Shown here one piece after another: positions 8,529-17,062 of a DNA stretch of 60,605 bases (the stretch's first letter is position 1; each line of letters opens with the position of its first letter). The translations under genes were made by a program, and so were the position numbers. This DNA is from an uncultured Saprospiraceae bacterium (GTDB taxonomy: Bacteria; Bacteroidota; Bacteroidia; Chitinophagales; Saprospiraceae). The notes under the pieces were generated by a model. That model did not search any database and had not been told where the DNA came from. It worked only from the letters and a program-made list of their open reading frames with translations. Location: contig CALFBH010000021.1 in NCBI GenBank assembly GCA_937951615.1, positions 1-60,605 of the forward strand, read 5' to 3'.

Positions 8529-9164
8529 ATGCAATCCGTTGTTATAGAAGGTACCCTAAGACCTGGAGTTGGCAAAAAAGCCACTAAAGCTGTTAGAAAA
8601 GAAGGACTTGTTCCTTGTAATATATATGGAGGAAAAGAAAACATTTGTTTTTCTGCTCCTGAAAAAGCGTTTAAGAGCTTAATATATACGCCTGATTTCA
8701 AAATAGCTGAAATCAATGTGTCTGGAGCAACTCACAAAGCCATCGTCAAAGACATTCAGGCGCATCCGGTAACGGATCGTATCCTGCATATTGATTTTGT
8801 CGAATTGATAGATGGTCAATCACTTAAAGCGGAAATTCCGATTAAGTTGGTGGGTACATCAGAAGGCAGCAAAAAAGGTGGCGCATTATACCAGAAAATA
8901 CGTCGTGCTAAAGTGAAAACCACACCAGAAAATCTGGTAGATGCCATAGAAATAGATGTAACTCCATTGGAGATGGGACAATCGGTTCGGATAAGTGATA
9001 TTATTGATATAGAAGGTGTAGAGATACTCACAAATCCACAAACACCCATCGCATCTGTAGAGGTACCGCGTGCATTGCGTAGTTTAGCAGCCGAAGAGGC
9101 AGCAGCTGAAGAAGTAGAAGAGACTACTGAAGAAGGAGGCGAAGAGGCAGCAGCAGCAGAATAA
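8529..9164 (+). CDS. rplY: 50S ribosomal protein L25 / general stress protein Ctc
   Basis: 211 residues: the long (Ctc/TL5) form. It has an N-terminal L25 5S-rRNA-binding domain (LRPGVGKKATKAVRKEGLVPCNIYGGKENICFS, with HIDFVEL near residue 85) and a C-terminal TL5-type beta domain (EIPIKLVGTSEGSKKGGALYQ to IASVEVPRAL). An acidic Glu/Ala tail of about 30 residues follows, common in Bacteroidota copies. Binds 5S rRNA in the large subunit. First gene of a run with pth and a small HMA protein, separated from pth by a terminator-like hairpin. Confidence 0.96.
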   Translation: MQSVVIEGTLRPGVGKKATKAVRKEGLVPCNIYGGKENICFSAPEKAFKSLIYTPDFKIAEINVSGATHKAIVKDIQAHPVTDRILHIDFVELIDGQSLKAEIPIKLVGTSEGSKKGGALYQKIRRAKVKTTPENLVDAIEIDVTPLEMGQSVRISDIIDIEGVEILTNPQTPIASVEVPRALRSLAAEEAAAEEVEETTEEGGEEAAAAE

Positions 9165-9185
9165 GAATTATTCTAACGAATTATA

Positions 9186-9225
9186 AACAAAAGAGGAGTG
9201 TTGTAACCAACGCGCCTCTTTTGTT
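9186..9225 (+). terminator. Rho-independent terminator after rplY
   Basis: Stem AACAAAAGAGG / CCTCTTTTGTT enclosing an 18-nt loop with an inner GTTG/CAAC pairing. The T-rich 3' side follows the stem. Confidence 0.7.
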
Positions 9226-9249
9226 GTTTATGGTTTATATAAACACGAA

Positions 9250-9867
9250 ATGGCATTTTTTCAAAAAATATTAGACCGTTTTTTTTCATCACCAGAACCT
9301 GATCCTTTGAAATATTTGATCGTTGGTTTGGGCAATATGGGGGCGGAGTACGACGATACTCGCCATAATGCTGGTTTTCTCGTAGTGGACAAACTGGCAG
9401 AGGAATTTGAGGTCACGTTTAAAGACAGTCGCCTCGGATTTGTGTCCGAATTTAAGCATAAAGGGCGTACTTTTATCCTGCTCAAACCCACCACTTACAT
9501 GAACCGAAGTGGAAAAGCTGTATTATACTGGCTGCAAAAACACAATATCAAAGTAGATAATCTACTGGTTATTGTAGATGACCTGAATCTGGATTTTGAA
9601 AAAATTCGCTTACGCGGAAAAGGCAGTGCCGGCGGGCATAATGGACTGAAAGACATCAATCAGGTTTTAGGCGGTAATAATTATGCGCGATTGCGGTTTG
9701 GAATCGGCAGCGATTTTTCAAAAGGCAGACAAGTCGATTTTGTGCTGGGGAAATGGTCAAATCAAGAAGCCGAAAAACTTCCTGAACTGACTAAAAAAGC
9801 TGCCGATATAGTCAAAAGTTTTGGTGCGATCGGACTGGCATTTACTATGAATCAATTTAATAAATAA
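9250..9867 (+). CDS. pth: Peptidyl-tRNA hydrolase
   Basis: 205 residues, with a ~20-residue N-terminal extension over E. coli Pth. Releases tRNA from peptidyl-tRNA lost by ribosomes. Family residues are visible: GLGN (Asn29), TRHNAGF (catalytic His39), VIVDDLNL (Asp) and GGHNGLKDI (Asn). The first residues MAFFQKILDRFF precede the core LKYLIVGLGNMGAEY; no better internal ATG exists. Its stop shares one base with the ATG of the next gene, implying translational coupling. Confidence 0.96.
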   Translation: MAFFQKILDRFFSSPEPDPLKYLIVGLGNMGAEYDDTRHNAGFLVVDKLAEEFEVTFKDSRLGFVSEFKHKGRTFILLKPTTYMNRSGKAVLYWLQKHNIKVDNLLVIVDDLNLDFEKIRLRGKGSAGGHNGLKDINQVLGGNNYARLRFGIGSDFSKGRQVDFVLGKWSNQEAEKLPELTKKAADIVKSFGAIGLAFTMNQFNK

Positions 9868-10076
9868 TGACTACCTTACAATTCAAAACAAATATCAATT
9901 GTGGAAGCTGCGTGAAAAGTGTCAGCGGTTTTATCAATGAAGTGGAAGCCATCAAAAATTGGGAAGTGGACACTGATAATCCCAACAAAATTTTAACGGT
10001 GAAAGGAGAAGACCTCAAGCCAGAATTGGTCGTGGAAGCTGTGGAAGAGGCTGGTTTTGATATTGAAGCCTTATAA
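9867..10076 (+). CDS. Heavy-metal-associated (HMA) domain protein, CopZ-like
   Basis: 69 residues, the size of a single HMA ferredoxin-like domain. The metal site is INCGSCVKSV (CxxC), and the rest follows the beta-alpha-beta pattern ending in ELVVEAVEEAGFDIEAL. Such proteins carry Cu(I) or similar soft metals in the cytoplasm to a P-type ATPase or regulator. No ATPase or metal regulator is adjacent, so the ion is uncertain. Overlaps pth by one base. Confidence 0.85.
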   Translation: MTTLQFKTNINCGSCVKSVSGFINEVEAIKNWEVDTDNPNKILTVKGEDLKPELVVEAVEEAGFDIEAL

Positions 10077-10135
10077 GTTTAACATAAAAGCAATTGAGCA
10101 ATCGAACCATGTAGCCATTCAGCCATACAAAAAAG

Positions 10136-11140
10136 GTGAAAATATCCGCATCCATATACGCCAGGCGCGACGCGCCGCTGAAAGACATTGTCCGCGAACT
10201 GGATGAACATGGGATAGATATGTATCATGTCGATTGCAATGACGACCCAAAAGTATTTGAAGACATTCAACAGATTCGACAATTTGGCGATAAGCTGGTC
10301 GATTTGCACATTATTTCTGCACAGCCGGAACGCTATTTTCCTCTTTTGGAAAAAACGCCTGTTGAATACCTTACTTTTCAATACGAAAAACTCACGCAGC
10401 CACTTATTATTCCAGAAACGATTACCGGAAAACTAGGACTGGCAATTACTTCTGATACGGATATTGAAGTTTTTGAGGACTATAAAGATCGCTTCGACTT
10501 TATTCTGATTATGGCAACTACGCCTGGGCAAAGTGGTGGACATTTCAATAAAATTAATTTTAAAAAAGTACGCGCTTTCGCGCAACGCTTTCCCGATAAA
10601 AAAATCCATGTCGATGGTGGCGTAAATGCAGAAATTTCCTTTATTCTGCGCAATATGGGCGTCTCGTCTGTCGTATCCGGTTCTTATCTATTTCGGTCGG
10701 ATTATCTCGGCGCAGCCATGCTCAACCTCAAAGGCGACCAGTTTGAATCCGTTTGTCGGGTTAAAGATTTTATGTTGAGCAATGGAGAAACGCCCATCCT
10801 TCAAACCGAGCAAATGACCTTTCTGGATGTTTTGCAGACGATTGAACAATATAAGCTGGGCTTCGTCCTTATTGCAAATGCGAATATGAATTTAGCGGGC
10901 ATGATTACGAATGCAGACATAAGAAGAGCGTTGATTAAAAATATTAGCCAGTTAAACAACATTCCCGTAAAGGAAATGATCAATACACAACCATTCAGCA
11001 TCTCAGAAGAAGCGACCGTCAATGAAATGTTGGGTAGCATCAAAGCACAAAAATTTCCCATTAATTACGCGCCTGTTGTGAATGAAAACAACCAGATACA
11101 GGGCGCAGTGACGTTTTTTAATTTGATAAAAGGAGAATAG
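10136..11140 (+). CDS. Ribulose-phosphate 3-epimerase-like domain fused to a CBS pair
   Basis: 334 residues; starts with GTG. Residues 1 to about 205 follow the RPE TIM barrel: HVDCNDD (in place of HVDVMDG), DLHIISAQPERY, ILIMATTPGQSGGHF (in place of MTVNPGFGGQ), HVDGGVN and VSGSYLF. The usual metal ligands (His/Asp/His/Asp) are therefore all present. Residues about 225-334 are two CBS motifs: LGFVLIANANMNLAGMITNADIRRAL, then VKEMINTQPFSISEEATVNEML. These closely resemble the CBS pair at the end of KpsF/GutQ arabinose-5-phosphate isomerases, whose substrate is also ribulose 5-phosphate. Inference: a sugar-phosphate epimerase with ligand-sensing regulation. It lies 60 nt after the HMA gene and ahead of the DAHP synthase. 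Confidence 0.75.
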   Translation: MKISASIYARRDAPLKDIVRELDEHGIDMYHVDCNDDPKVFEDIQQIRQFGDKLVDLHIISAQPERYFPLLEKTPVEYLTFQYEKLTQPLIIPETITGKLGLAITSDTDIEVFEDYKDRFDFILIMATTPGQSGGHFNKINFKKVRAFAQRFPDKKIHVDGGVNAEISFILRNMGVSSVVSGSYLFRSDYLGAAMLNLKGDQFESVCRVKDFMLSNGETPILQTEQMTFLDVLQTIEQYKLGFVLIANANMNLAGMITNADIRRALIKNISQLNNIPVKEMINTQPFSISEEATVNEMLGSIKAQKFPINYAPVVNENNQIQGAVTFFNLIKGE

Positions 11141-11163
11141 TTCGAAGCCAGCCCAGCCTTGTC

Positions 11164-11287
11164 CTCGACTCCGCTCGGACAACCGAAATTATAGTTGGTT
11201 GAGCGGAGCCGAAATCAACACTGCCTCGGCTTCATCGGTTTCGTAAACTTGCGGGCGGCATTGCAGCTAAGGAAGTTTGCTAAACCT
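11164..11287. repeat. Family D intergenic inverted repeat, copy 1 (GACTCCGCTC...GAGCGGAG)
   Basis: First inverted pair: CGACTCCGCTCGGACAACC (11165-11183) against GGTTGAGCGGAGCCGA (11197-11212). A second imperfect pair follows: GGTTTCGTAAACTT (11237-11250) against AAGTTTGCTAAACC (11273-11286). The same two modules in the same order occur at 49734-49946. It fills the gap before the DAHP synthase. Confidence 0.7.
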
Positions 11288-11335
11288 ACGATAGCGAGAT
11301 AGCTGAAACACTGAATAATAAGCAACACACACATC

Positions 11336-12334
11336 ATGATTATACATCTAAAACCTTCAGTGACCCCAGAAAAAGCGACCGAACTTGCTGAAATCAGCAA
11401 TGCGATTCATCTGATGGAAGGAGAGACGCATGTTTTGGTAACTTCCTCGAAAGAGAAGCAGATCAAAGATGAATTATACGGTCATGTCGATCAGACTTTT
11501 TTGTTTGATAATGACTTGCAACTCGGCAGTGCTGCTTATCGCTCAACCAAGCGCGAAGTACAGATTGGCGACCGGCTGCTTGGTGGCAGTAAACAAACGA
11601 CCATGATGATTGCCGGCCCTTGTTCGGTAGAGTCGGAGGAGCAAATTGAATCCTCGGCTCAGTTGATGAAAGAACTGGGTATCGGTGCCTTGAGAGGCGG
11701 TTGTTTTAAACCACGTACCTCGCCCTATAGTTTTCAAGGCTTAGGTTTAGAAGGTTTGAAACTGATGGCAAAAATGCGGGAAAAATATGGACTGGCGATT
11801 GTGACCGAAGTGCGTGATGCGACGCATATTGATGCTGTTATCGACTATGCTGATGTCGTTCAGGTCGGGGCAAAAGCGATGTACGATCAGGGTGTTTTGC
11901 GGGCTTGTGGAAAAGCGAGAAAACCTGTTTTACTAAAGCGTGGTTTTGGCAGTAGCCTACAGGAATTTGTGCAGGCGGCAGAATTTATTTTGTCGGGCGG
12001 CAATGAAAATGTTGTCCTATGTGAGCGTGGCATCCGCACCTTTGAAACGCAAACCCGCTTTACACTCGACCTCTGCGGTGTAGCCTTTCTAAAAGAAAAA
12101 ACCAACCTCCCGGTCATCCTCGACCCTAGTCATGCAATGGGCTATGCTTATGGCGTGCCTGACCTCACCCGCGCCTGTATGGCAATGGGCATAGATGGTT
12201 TGCTCATCGAAGTACATCCAAATCCGAAAGTCGCTAAATCTGATGCGGCACAGCAACTCAACCATCAAGAATTCCGGGACTTGTATGGCTCACTGAGTAA
12301 AGTTGGTTCGGCTATTGGGCGAGTATTGGTGTAA
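11336..12334 (+). CDS. aroF: 3-Deoxy-7-phosphoheptulonate (DAHP) synthase, type I-beta
   Basis: 332 residues. Condenses PEP and erythrose 4-phosphate as the first step of aromatic amino-acid synthesis. Residues 1-70 form the ferredoxin-like regulatory domain typical of the Thermotoga/Bacillus-type enzyme. The barrel begins with MMIAGPCSVESEEQI and continues with GALRGGCFKPRTSPYSFQGLG, VQVGAKAMYDQGVL, KPVLLKRGFG, VVLCERGIRTFE and LPVILDPSHAMG, covering the family's PEP- and metal-binding motifs (Cys of GPCSVE, His of DPSHA). KDO8P synthase is a homologue, but the N-terminal domain favours DAHP synthase. Convergent with the glycosyltransferase after 18 nt. Confidence 0.95.
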   Translation: MIIHLKPSVTPEKATELAEISNAIHLMEGETHVLVTSSKEKQIKDELYGHVDQTFLFDNDLQLGSAAYRSTKREVQIGDRLLGGSKQTTMMIAGPCSVESEEQIESSAQLMKELGIGALRGGCFKPRTSPYSFQGLGLEGLKLMAKMREKYGLAIVTEVRDATHIDAVIDYADVVQVGAKAMYDQGVLRACGKARKPVLLKRGFGSSLQEFVQAAEFILSGGNENVVLCERGIRTFETQTRFTLDLCGVAFLKEKTNLPVILDPSHAMGYAYGVPDLTRACMAMGIDGLLIEVHPNPKVAKSDAAQQLNHQEFRDLYGSLSKVGSAIGRVLV

Positions 12335-12352
12335 TTGTTTTTTCAATTTGGG

Positions 12353-13333
12353 TTAACAAAATAGAAACCAGTCTTTGCTCTTTTTCCAGTTATGCTTTTG
12401 CATAAAAATGGCTATTTCTTGTTGGCTAATATCTCCAGCTACAGCGACTATTGTTTGTGGATGCTCTAGGTCAAGTATAGCTGGAATATCTTTGAGTATT
12501 TGCCCATAAACAGCCTTGCCGATTTTATTTTTATTATTACAAATCCAGTGAAACGGAGCATTATGCTGAATGAGTTGCCGAGCTAATAATTTTCCTTTTT
12601 TCCCTGCGCCCCAAAGCACCAAAGGACGCTTGGATTGATGATCCAGTTTTAAAAAGTAGTGTAATTTTAAATCCAGAAAACGATTATCTGCATAATGTTC
12701 ATCCGTGCGAGATGTGCGGTTGGGATAGTCGCGCCAGCGGTGCAGCACTGCAGGATACCCGACGACTTGTAAGCCCGCTTGATAAAAACGAAAACATAGA
12801 TCATAATCTTCCGGGTATCGCTCCGACTTGAATGCTCCGCAACGTTCCAAATCTTCGCGCCACAGCATCCAGCAAGGGGATGGGATGACACATTCTTTAT
12901 AAATATCCTGAAAATTATTATGCTGCTCGGTCAGTTGATTGAGCCAGTCGGCGTATTTGCGGTAGCCTTCGCCTATGCCCTGCGCTGAGAAATATTCTAC
13001 CCCGGCAGTAGCCAGGTGTTTTTTTCCTTTTTGTATTAAAATGTGTTTTAAGGCGGCCAGTTTTTCTGGCATCATGAGGTCGTCGGCATCCATTCTGCTG
13101 ATGAGTTGTCCAGTACATTTGGCGAAAGCCAGCCTCAAAGCCGGGATAATTCCTGCTCCTTCATTGTGATAAACTTGTATTCGGGTATCTTTTTTGGCGA
13201 AAGCCGCTAAAATATTCCAGCTTTCATCGCTTGACTTATCATTGATGGCAATAAGTTCCCAGTTTTTTTCAGTTTGTGCCAGAATAGATTGTAGGCAGTC
13301 GGGCAGAAATGGTTCTGCATTTTTGACTGGCAT
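12353..13333 (-). CDS. Glycosyltransferase family 2
   Basis: 326 residues from the first in-frame ATG. GT-A signatures: MPVKNAEPFLPDCLQSILAQT, WELIAINDKSSDES, RIQVYHNEGAGI, RMDADDLMMPEKL (the DxD metal site) and DYDLCFRFYQAG. The C-terminal ~100 residues (RPLVLWGAGKKGKLLARQL) look like a small Rossmann-type nucleotide-binding appendage. The usual first beta strand (ISIL) lies just upstream of this ATG: the frame reads IKVIRIPPLKISIL before MPVK back to a stop at 13388-13390, with no ATG, GTG or TTG. A non-canonical ATT start is therefore possible. Acceptor sugar unknown. Confidence 0.88.
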   Translation of the reverse strand: MPVKNAEPFLPDCLQSILAQTEKNWELIAINDKSSDESWNILAAFAKKDTRIQVYHNEGAGIIPALRLAFAKCTGQLISRMDADDLMMPEKLAALKHILIQKGKKHLATAGVEYFSAQGIGEGYRKYADWLNQLTEQHNNFQDIYKECVIPSPCWMLWREDLERCGAFKSERYPEDYDLCFRFYQAGLQVVGYPAVLHRWRDYPNRTSRTDEHYADNRFLDLKLHYFLKLDHQSKRPLVLWGAGKKGKLLARQLIQHNAPFHWICNNKNKIGKAVYGQILKDIPAILDLEHPQTIVAVAGDISQQEIAIFMQKHNWKKSKDWFLFC

Positions 13334-13393
13334 GAGGATGCTTATTTTTAGTGGTGGTATTCTAATGACTTTAATGTTTTGTGTATGTTAATA

Positions 13394-13530
13394 GGTCGAT
13401 AGTCCGCAGTCGATGGTCGATGGCTGCAAAACGGTTTGAACAACCTTAATCTGGTTTTACGCATTTTGCTTTGCAAAATGAACTAAACACTTAACCCACC
13501 CATCGACTATGGACTATTGACCATCGACCT
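13394..13530. repeat. Family A intergenic inverted repeat, copy 3
   Basis: Left arm GGTCGATAGTCCGCAGTCGA (13394-13413) and right arm CCATCGACTATGGACTATTG (13499-13518, continuing to 13530). The centre has CATTTTGC-TTT-GCAAAATG (13462-13480). Sits between the ends of the mscS-like gene and the start of the glycosyltransferase. Confidence 0.8.
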
Positions 13531-13538
13531 ACCTCCTA

Positions 13539-14417
13539 CTATTTTCCAGAATTTACAATTTCAACACCATTACCAGATGAAGTGCTTTGCTGATTGACCC
13601 AGAGTGTCCGTTGTGGGAAAGGAATTTCGATATTATGCTCCTTAAATGCTTTGGTAATTATAAATCGCATATCGCTTTTGGTGTCGCTGATAACAATGTG
13701 ATAACGAGAGAAAAAATAAAGCTCAAATACCAGGGCAGAATCACCAAAATCGCCGAAACGGACAAAGGGTTTTGGTTTATCTATGATGCGCGGATGTTCG
13801 TTAGCAATTTTGAGTAAGAGGTCGCGTACCAGTTCGGGATCGGTGCCATAAGCGACGCCCACGCTGAGCATAAATCGAACCCGATTATAATCATGATTCC
13901 AGTTGTGGACGATATCAACGACTAGTTTTGAGTTGGGAACGACCATGACAATGTTATCGCGGGTCTCGATGTCGGAAGTACGGATGCCTACGCGCACTAT
14001 CCGTCCTACGTGGTTGTCTATTTTTACAGAATCGCCTACACGTATTTTGCCTTCAAAGAGTATAATTAAACCAGAAAATAAATCATTGAAGGTTTGTTGT
14101 AGTCCCAAACCAAAACCGACTGCCAGTGCAGCAATAGATCCCCAGAAGACGCCGAGGTTGATACCGAGGTTTTGGATGGCCACAATAAATGCAATGAAGT
14201 AAATAAAGTATTTGAGGAGTTGATTGACGGTGTATTGCGCACCAATTTCTATTTTTTGTCGCTCGTATATCTGGGGCAGTAGTTTTTGTGTGAGCAGAAA
14301 TACTAAACCTCGTGCTAAAACAATGACTAAAACTGCCCTGATGAGATTCCAAATGGTAAATTCGAAATCCGTGTTAGAGAAAAAGCTGGAATTCAGAAAA
14401 CTGTCTAAAAAATCCAT
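13539..14417 (-). CDS. Small-conductance mechanosensitive channel (MscS family)
   Basis: 292 residues, inner membrane. Three hydrophobic segments (about 22-45, 65-85 and 90-110) lead into the pore helix and the MscS beta domain. The conserved region is GSIAALAVGFGLGLQQTFNDLFSGLIILFEGKIRVGDSVKI, then GRIVRVGIRTSDIETRDNIVMVVPNSKLV. The C-terminal vestibule domain ends about residue 275. Opens on membrane tension to release solutes during osmotic downshift. Same strand as pcm, which lies 131 nt upstream. Confidence 0.93.
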   Translation of the reverse strand: MDFLDSFLNSSFFSNTDFEFTIWNLIRAVLVIVLARGLVFLLTQKLLPQIYERQKIEIGAQYTVNQLLKYFIYFIAFIVAIQNLGINLGVFWGSIAALAVGFGLGLQQTFNDLFSGLIILFEGKIRVGDSVKIDNHVGRIVRVGIRTSDIETRDNIVMVVPNSKLVVDIVHNWNHDYNRVRFMLSVGVAYGTDPELVRDLLLKIANEHPRIIDKPKPFVRFGDFGDSALVFELYFFSRYHIVISDTKSDMRFIITKAFKEHNIEIPFPQRTLWVNQQSTSSGNGVEIVNSGK

Positions 14418-14548
14418 GGTGTAAGTTTAAATACAAACCCAAACGTCAAATACAAATACAAAGAATTATTGTCAATAAACCAGTTCATCGAATTGAAAGT
14501 GGCGTTTAGGAACGTGCGCATACATTAGTGATTATTATAAACCAAAAA

Positions 14549-15196
14549 CTACTTCTTTTGAATACCTTTTAAAAAGGGAACAAAACGAAAAATATCCAGT
14601 TCTTCACGCACAAAACCTTTTCCTTCTACATTTGTAATACGGGTCATAATTTGCTGTTCTTTGCCAACCGGAATAATTAGGCTTCCGCCTGACTTGAGTT
14701 GAGCAAGCAAGGCATCGGGAACATAAGGGGCTGCGGCGGTGACCAATATTTTATCAAAGGGCGCGAATTCCGCTAGCCCTTTATAGCCATCTCGGAGATA
14801 GGCTCGGATGCGCGGATAGTCCAGTTTTTCAAACATCCCTTTAGCAAAAAAGTGTAGATGCTCATTCCGCTCCACCGTAAATACTCTGGCTCCAATTTCT
14901 GCCAATACACAAGCCTGATAACCAGAACCTGTACCAATCTCCAGTACGCTGTCTCGCTTTTTGATGTTCAGCAAGGCAGTTTGATAGGCGACCGTATAAG
15001 GCTGTGAAATCGTTTGATTTTGTCCAATCGGGAATGCCCGGTCTTCATAAGCCGTTTCTTCAAAAACCCGATCCAGAAAAAAGTGCCGGGGAATATTGCC
15101 GATGGCCTGCAAAATGGTTTCATCCTGAATCCCTTTTTCTCGAAGCTGGTCGACCAGCCTTCGCCTCATTCCTTTATGTCGGTAACTGTCGTTCAA
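14549..15196 (-). CDS. pcm: Protein-L-isoaspartate O-methyltransferase
   Basis: 215 residues. Methylates isoaspartyl residues so that damaged proteins can be repaired. Motifs: RHFFLDRVFEETAYEDRAFPIGQNQTISQPYTVA (the substrate loop), the SAM-binding motif SVLEIGTGSGYQACVLAEIG, and DKILVTAAAPYVPDALLAQLKSGGSLIIPVG. All are in the usual order and spacing. A -7 box lies at 15246-15253, leaving a ~45-nt leader containing GATTGGTGACTGGTGATTGG, a word that also occurs upstream of the oxidoreductase at 49665. Confidence 0.95.
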   Translation of the reverse strand: MNDSYRHKGMRRRLVDQLREKGIQDETILQAIGNIPRHFFLDRVFEETAYEDRAFPIGQNQTISQPYTVAYQTALLNIKKRDSVLEIGTGSGYQACVLAEIGARVFTVERNEHLHFFAKGMFEKLDYPRIRAYLRDGYKGLAEFAPFDKILVTAAAPYVPDALLAQLKSGGSLIIPVGKEQQIMTRITNVEGKGFVREELDIFRFVPFLKGIQKK

Positions 15197-15245
15197 TTTG
15201 TTGTTGATTGGTGACTGGTGATTGGGGCATAGACAAGTTCTGCCG

Positions 15246-15253
15246 CAAAGGTA
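15246..15253 (-). promoter_or_regulatory. -7 box TACCTTTG for pcm
   Basis: Exact TAnnTTTG on the minus strand about 50 nt upstream of the pcm ATG; it lies just beyond a minus-strand terminator. Confidence 0.55.
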
Positions 15254-15276
15254 GGCGTTTTAGTATTGATAATAGG

Positions 15277-15313
15277 GCAAAAAAAAAGGAAAATGTAGGC
15301 TAATACATTTTCC
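15277..15313 (-). terminator. Rho-independent terminator (minus strand)
   Basis: Stem GGAAAATGTA / TACATTTTCC with a 6-nt loop, followed on the minus strand by nine or more T. It ends the transcript of the gene at 15469-17001 and insulates pcm. Confidence 0.8.
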
Positions 15314-15468
15314 CATTTACCCTAAAATCAAATTGAAATTACAAAGTCTAATTTTTGCTACATGTAATTAGGTGTTGAGAATTTCAGTACAAATATACAT
15401 GCTTTGCGAATATTCCGCAAGTGTTTGAAAATATTATTATACTTATGAGTGTATGTTTTGAAGTCTAA

Positions 15469-17001
15469 TCATGGAGAAAAAACAAACATTGACCGGCGGG
15501 TGTACACATCATCCGTCAGTATGATGGTATAAATTCCACCAGATAAATTTCTAGATAAATCAGTGTTAATAATTTCTCCTTTGAGCGTTTCAAAGCCTTT
15601 CCGAAGCACTAATTTTGAGGATTCATCAAATACTTGCATATTGAGTGTGCCATCACTGACGGACATAAAGGAGAGCAGTTCTCCTGCTTTTATTGGATTG
15701 GGAAATACATTGGCATCCATATCTTCCAAACCGCCTAAGGCTGCTGAAACAACTGGAGAATACTCATAAGCCCCGCCTGTTTCTGTAGCTTTTAAACGGT
15801 AATAATATACCACGTCCCGAACCACGTTCACGTCTTCGTAATCGTAATTCGTGGTAATTGAACTATTGATTTGCCCTGTTATCCATGCTATTTTTTCAAA
15901 ATTTCTTCCGTCAGTACTTCTTTCCAAATCAAAACCGGCGTTATTGGTTTCTGAAGCTGTTGTCCAGTTCAGTTGTATCGCATCATCTTCTGGACTTGCC
16001 CAAAAACGTTCTAGCTCTATATCTAGTGCTACACCCAATCCAACTAATTCAAAATACGACATTTCACCTAAGTTATTGGCTGTATAATCGGTAGGCGAAC
16101 AATCCCCTACAGGTATATTTTCAGCCAATAAACGGTATTCTGTGGCATTGCAGGCATTGAAAAAATCGTTGCCGGGCATCAATCGTATATCATAAGAATA
16201 CGTTCCGACATTATTGGATGGTTCAGTTACCCAGCGTCCCAGTTCACAAACTTTCTCCAGATAAGCTCCATTACAAGCTACTCCCTGCTCATTATAATCA
16301 GAAGGCATATCTTTGAAATAAGATAGTACATTGAAATTTGTGGGAATGATATTGAAAGTCATTTCAAATGCCTCTGCCTGCCCAATCTGCACATCTTCTG
16401 TTCCTATAGGAAATGTATAAGTATTTCCCAAATCGACTTCTCTGCGCAATCGCCCTTCTATAAAACGTCCATTGAGGTTTAGGGCGTTTGGATTTGGATC
16501 TGAAATGTATAATTCATAACGATAAGCCTCTCCGTCTGCACCGTGACTTACATTATCTGTACGTATTGTACTTTGACTAAGTAAAGTAAAGTTTTTATTG
16601 ACTTCCACATTACCCATAAGGGAAAATATAGAGCCTGCACTCCCATTGTCTATCGTGAGATTTGCAATAGCATTTTGTCCGGTCATATCCCCGTTTATAA
16701 ACTGCATTTCAGATGTATTGACATGGTCATTTCTAAAAATAAGTTCACCGAGTCCAATGTCTGTATAAGTAGCGTCTGATGTTCTGTGGAAATTGCCTTC
16801 TAGTTCTACTATCCCATCGTTAATCAATTTTGCATCAGCACCATCAATATGTACATCTCCCCAGGCATAGATTGCTGCACCCTGCTCTACGTACATTAAT
16901 CCTCCGACAAATAGTTCATTATTGTGTTGCTGGGCATTTACATTAGCAATCATACCGCACAAAAACAATGTTAATATGGTATTGTATATTGTCTTTTTCA
17001 T
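15469..17001 (-). CDS. Secreted protein with FN3-like and T9SS sorting domains
   Basis: 510 residues. Signal peptide MKKTIYNTILTLFLCGMIANVNAQ. Residues about 25-330 are of unknown fold (beta-rich: LFVGGLMYVEQGAAIYAWGDVHIDG and similar), as seen at the start of many Bacteroidota surface proteins. Residues about 330-425 (FWASPEDDAIQLNWTTASET, FDLERSTDGRNFEKIAWI, YYYRLKATE) are a fibronectin-III-like domain. The last ~80 residues (ANVFPNPIKAGELLSFM to RRSMFVFSP) are a T9SS type A signal. Exported to the surface; function unknown. Downstream of the lectin-like gene in the same direction, with a palindrome between. Confidence 0.85.
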   Translation of the reverse strand: MKKTIYNTILTLFLCGMIANVNAQQHNNELFVGGLMYVEQGAAIYAWGDVHIDGADAKLINDGIVELEGNFHRTSDATYTDIGLGELIFRNDHVNTSEMQFINGDMTGQNAIANLTIDNGSAGSIFSLMGNVEVNKNFTLLSQSTIRTDNVSHGADGEAYRYELYISDPNPNALNLNGRFIEGRLRREVDLGNTYTFPIGTEDVQIGQAEAFEMTFNIIPTNFNVLSYFKDMPSDYNEQGVACNGAYLEKVCELGRWVTEPSNNVGTYSYDIRLMPGNDFFNACNATEYRLLAENIPVGDCSPTDYTANNLGEMSYFELVGLGVALDIELERFWASPEDDAIQLNWTTASETNNAGFDLERSTDGRNFEKIAWITGQINSSITTNYDYEDVNVVRDVVYYYRLKATETGGAYEYSPVVSAALGGLEDMDANVFPNPIKAGELLSFMSVSDGTLNMQVFDESSKLVLRKGFETLKGEIINTDLSRNLSGGIYTIILTDDVYTRRSMFVFSP

Positions 17002-17017
17002 CGTTTTATATTAAATA

Positions 17018-17046
17018 ATCTGACAGGTTTTTTAAACCTGTCAGAT
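17018..17046 (-). terminator. Palindrome between two secreted-protein genes
   Basis: ATCTGACAGGTTT, TTT loop, AAACCTGTCAGAT: perfect 13-bp arms. It is in the 61-nt gap after the lectin-like gene. It could act as an attenuator or terminator or be another mobile palindrome; no long T-run follows. Confidence 0.55.
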
Positions 17047-17062
17047 CTTGGATTTTAGTTTT

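Noticed and set aside
11336-12334. KDO8P synthase instead of DAHP synthase
   Set aside because: The ferredoxin-like N-terminal domain and motif set are those of type I-beta DAHP synthase.
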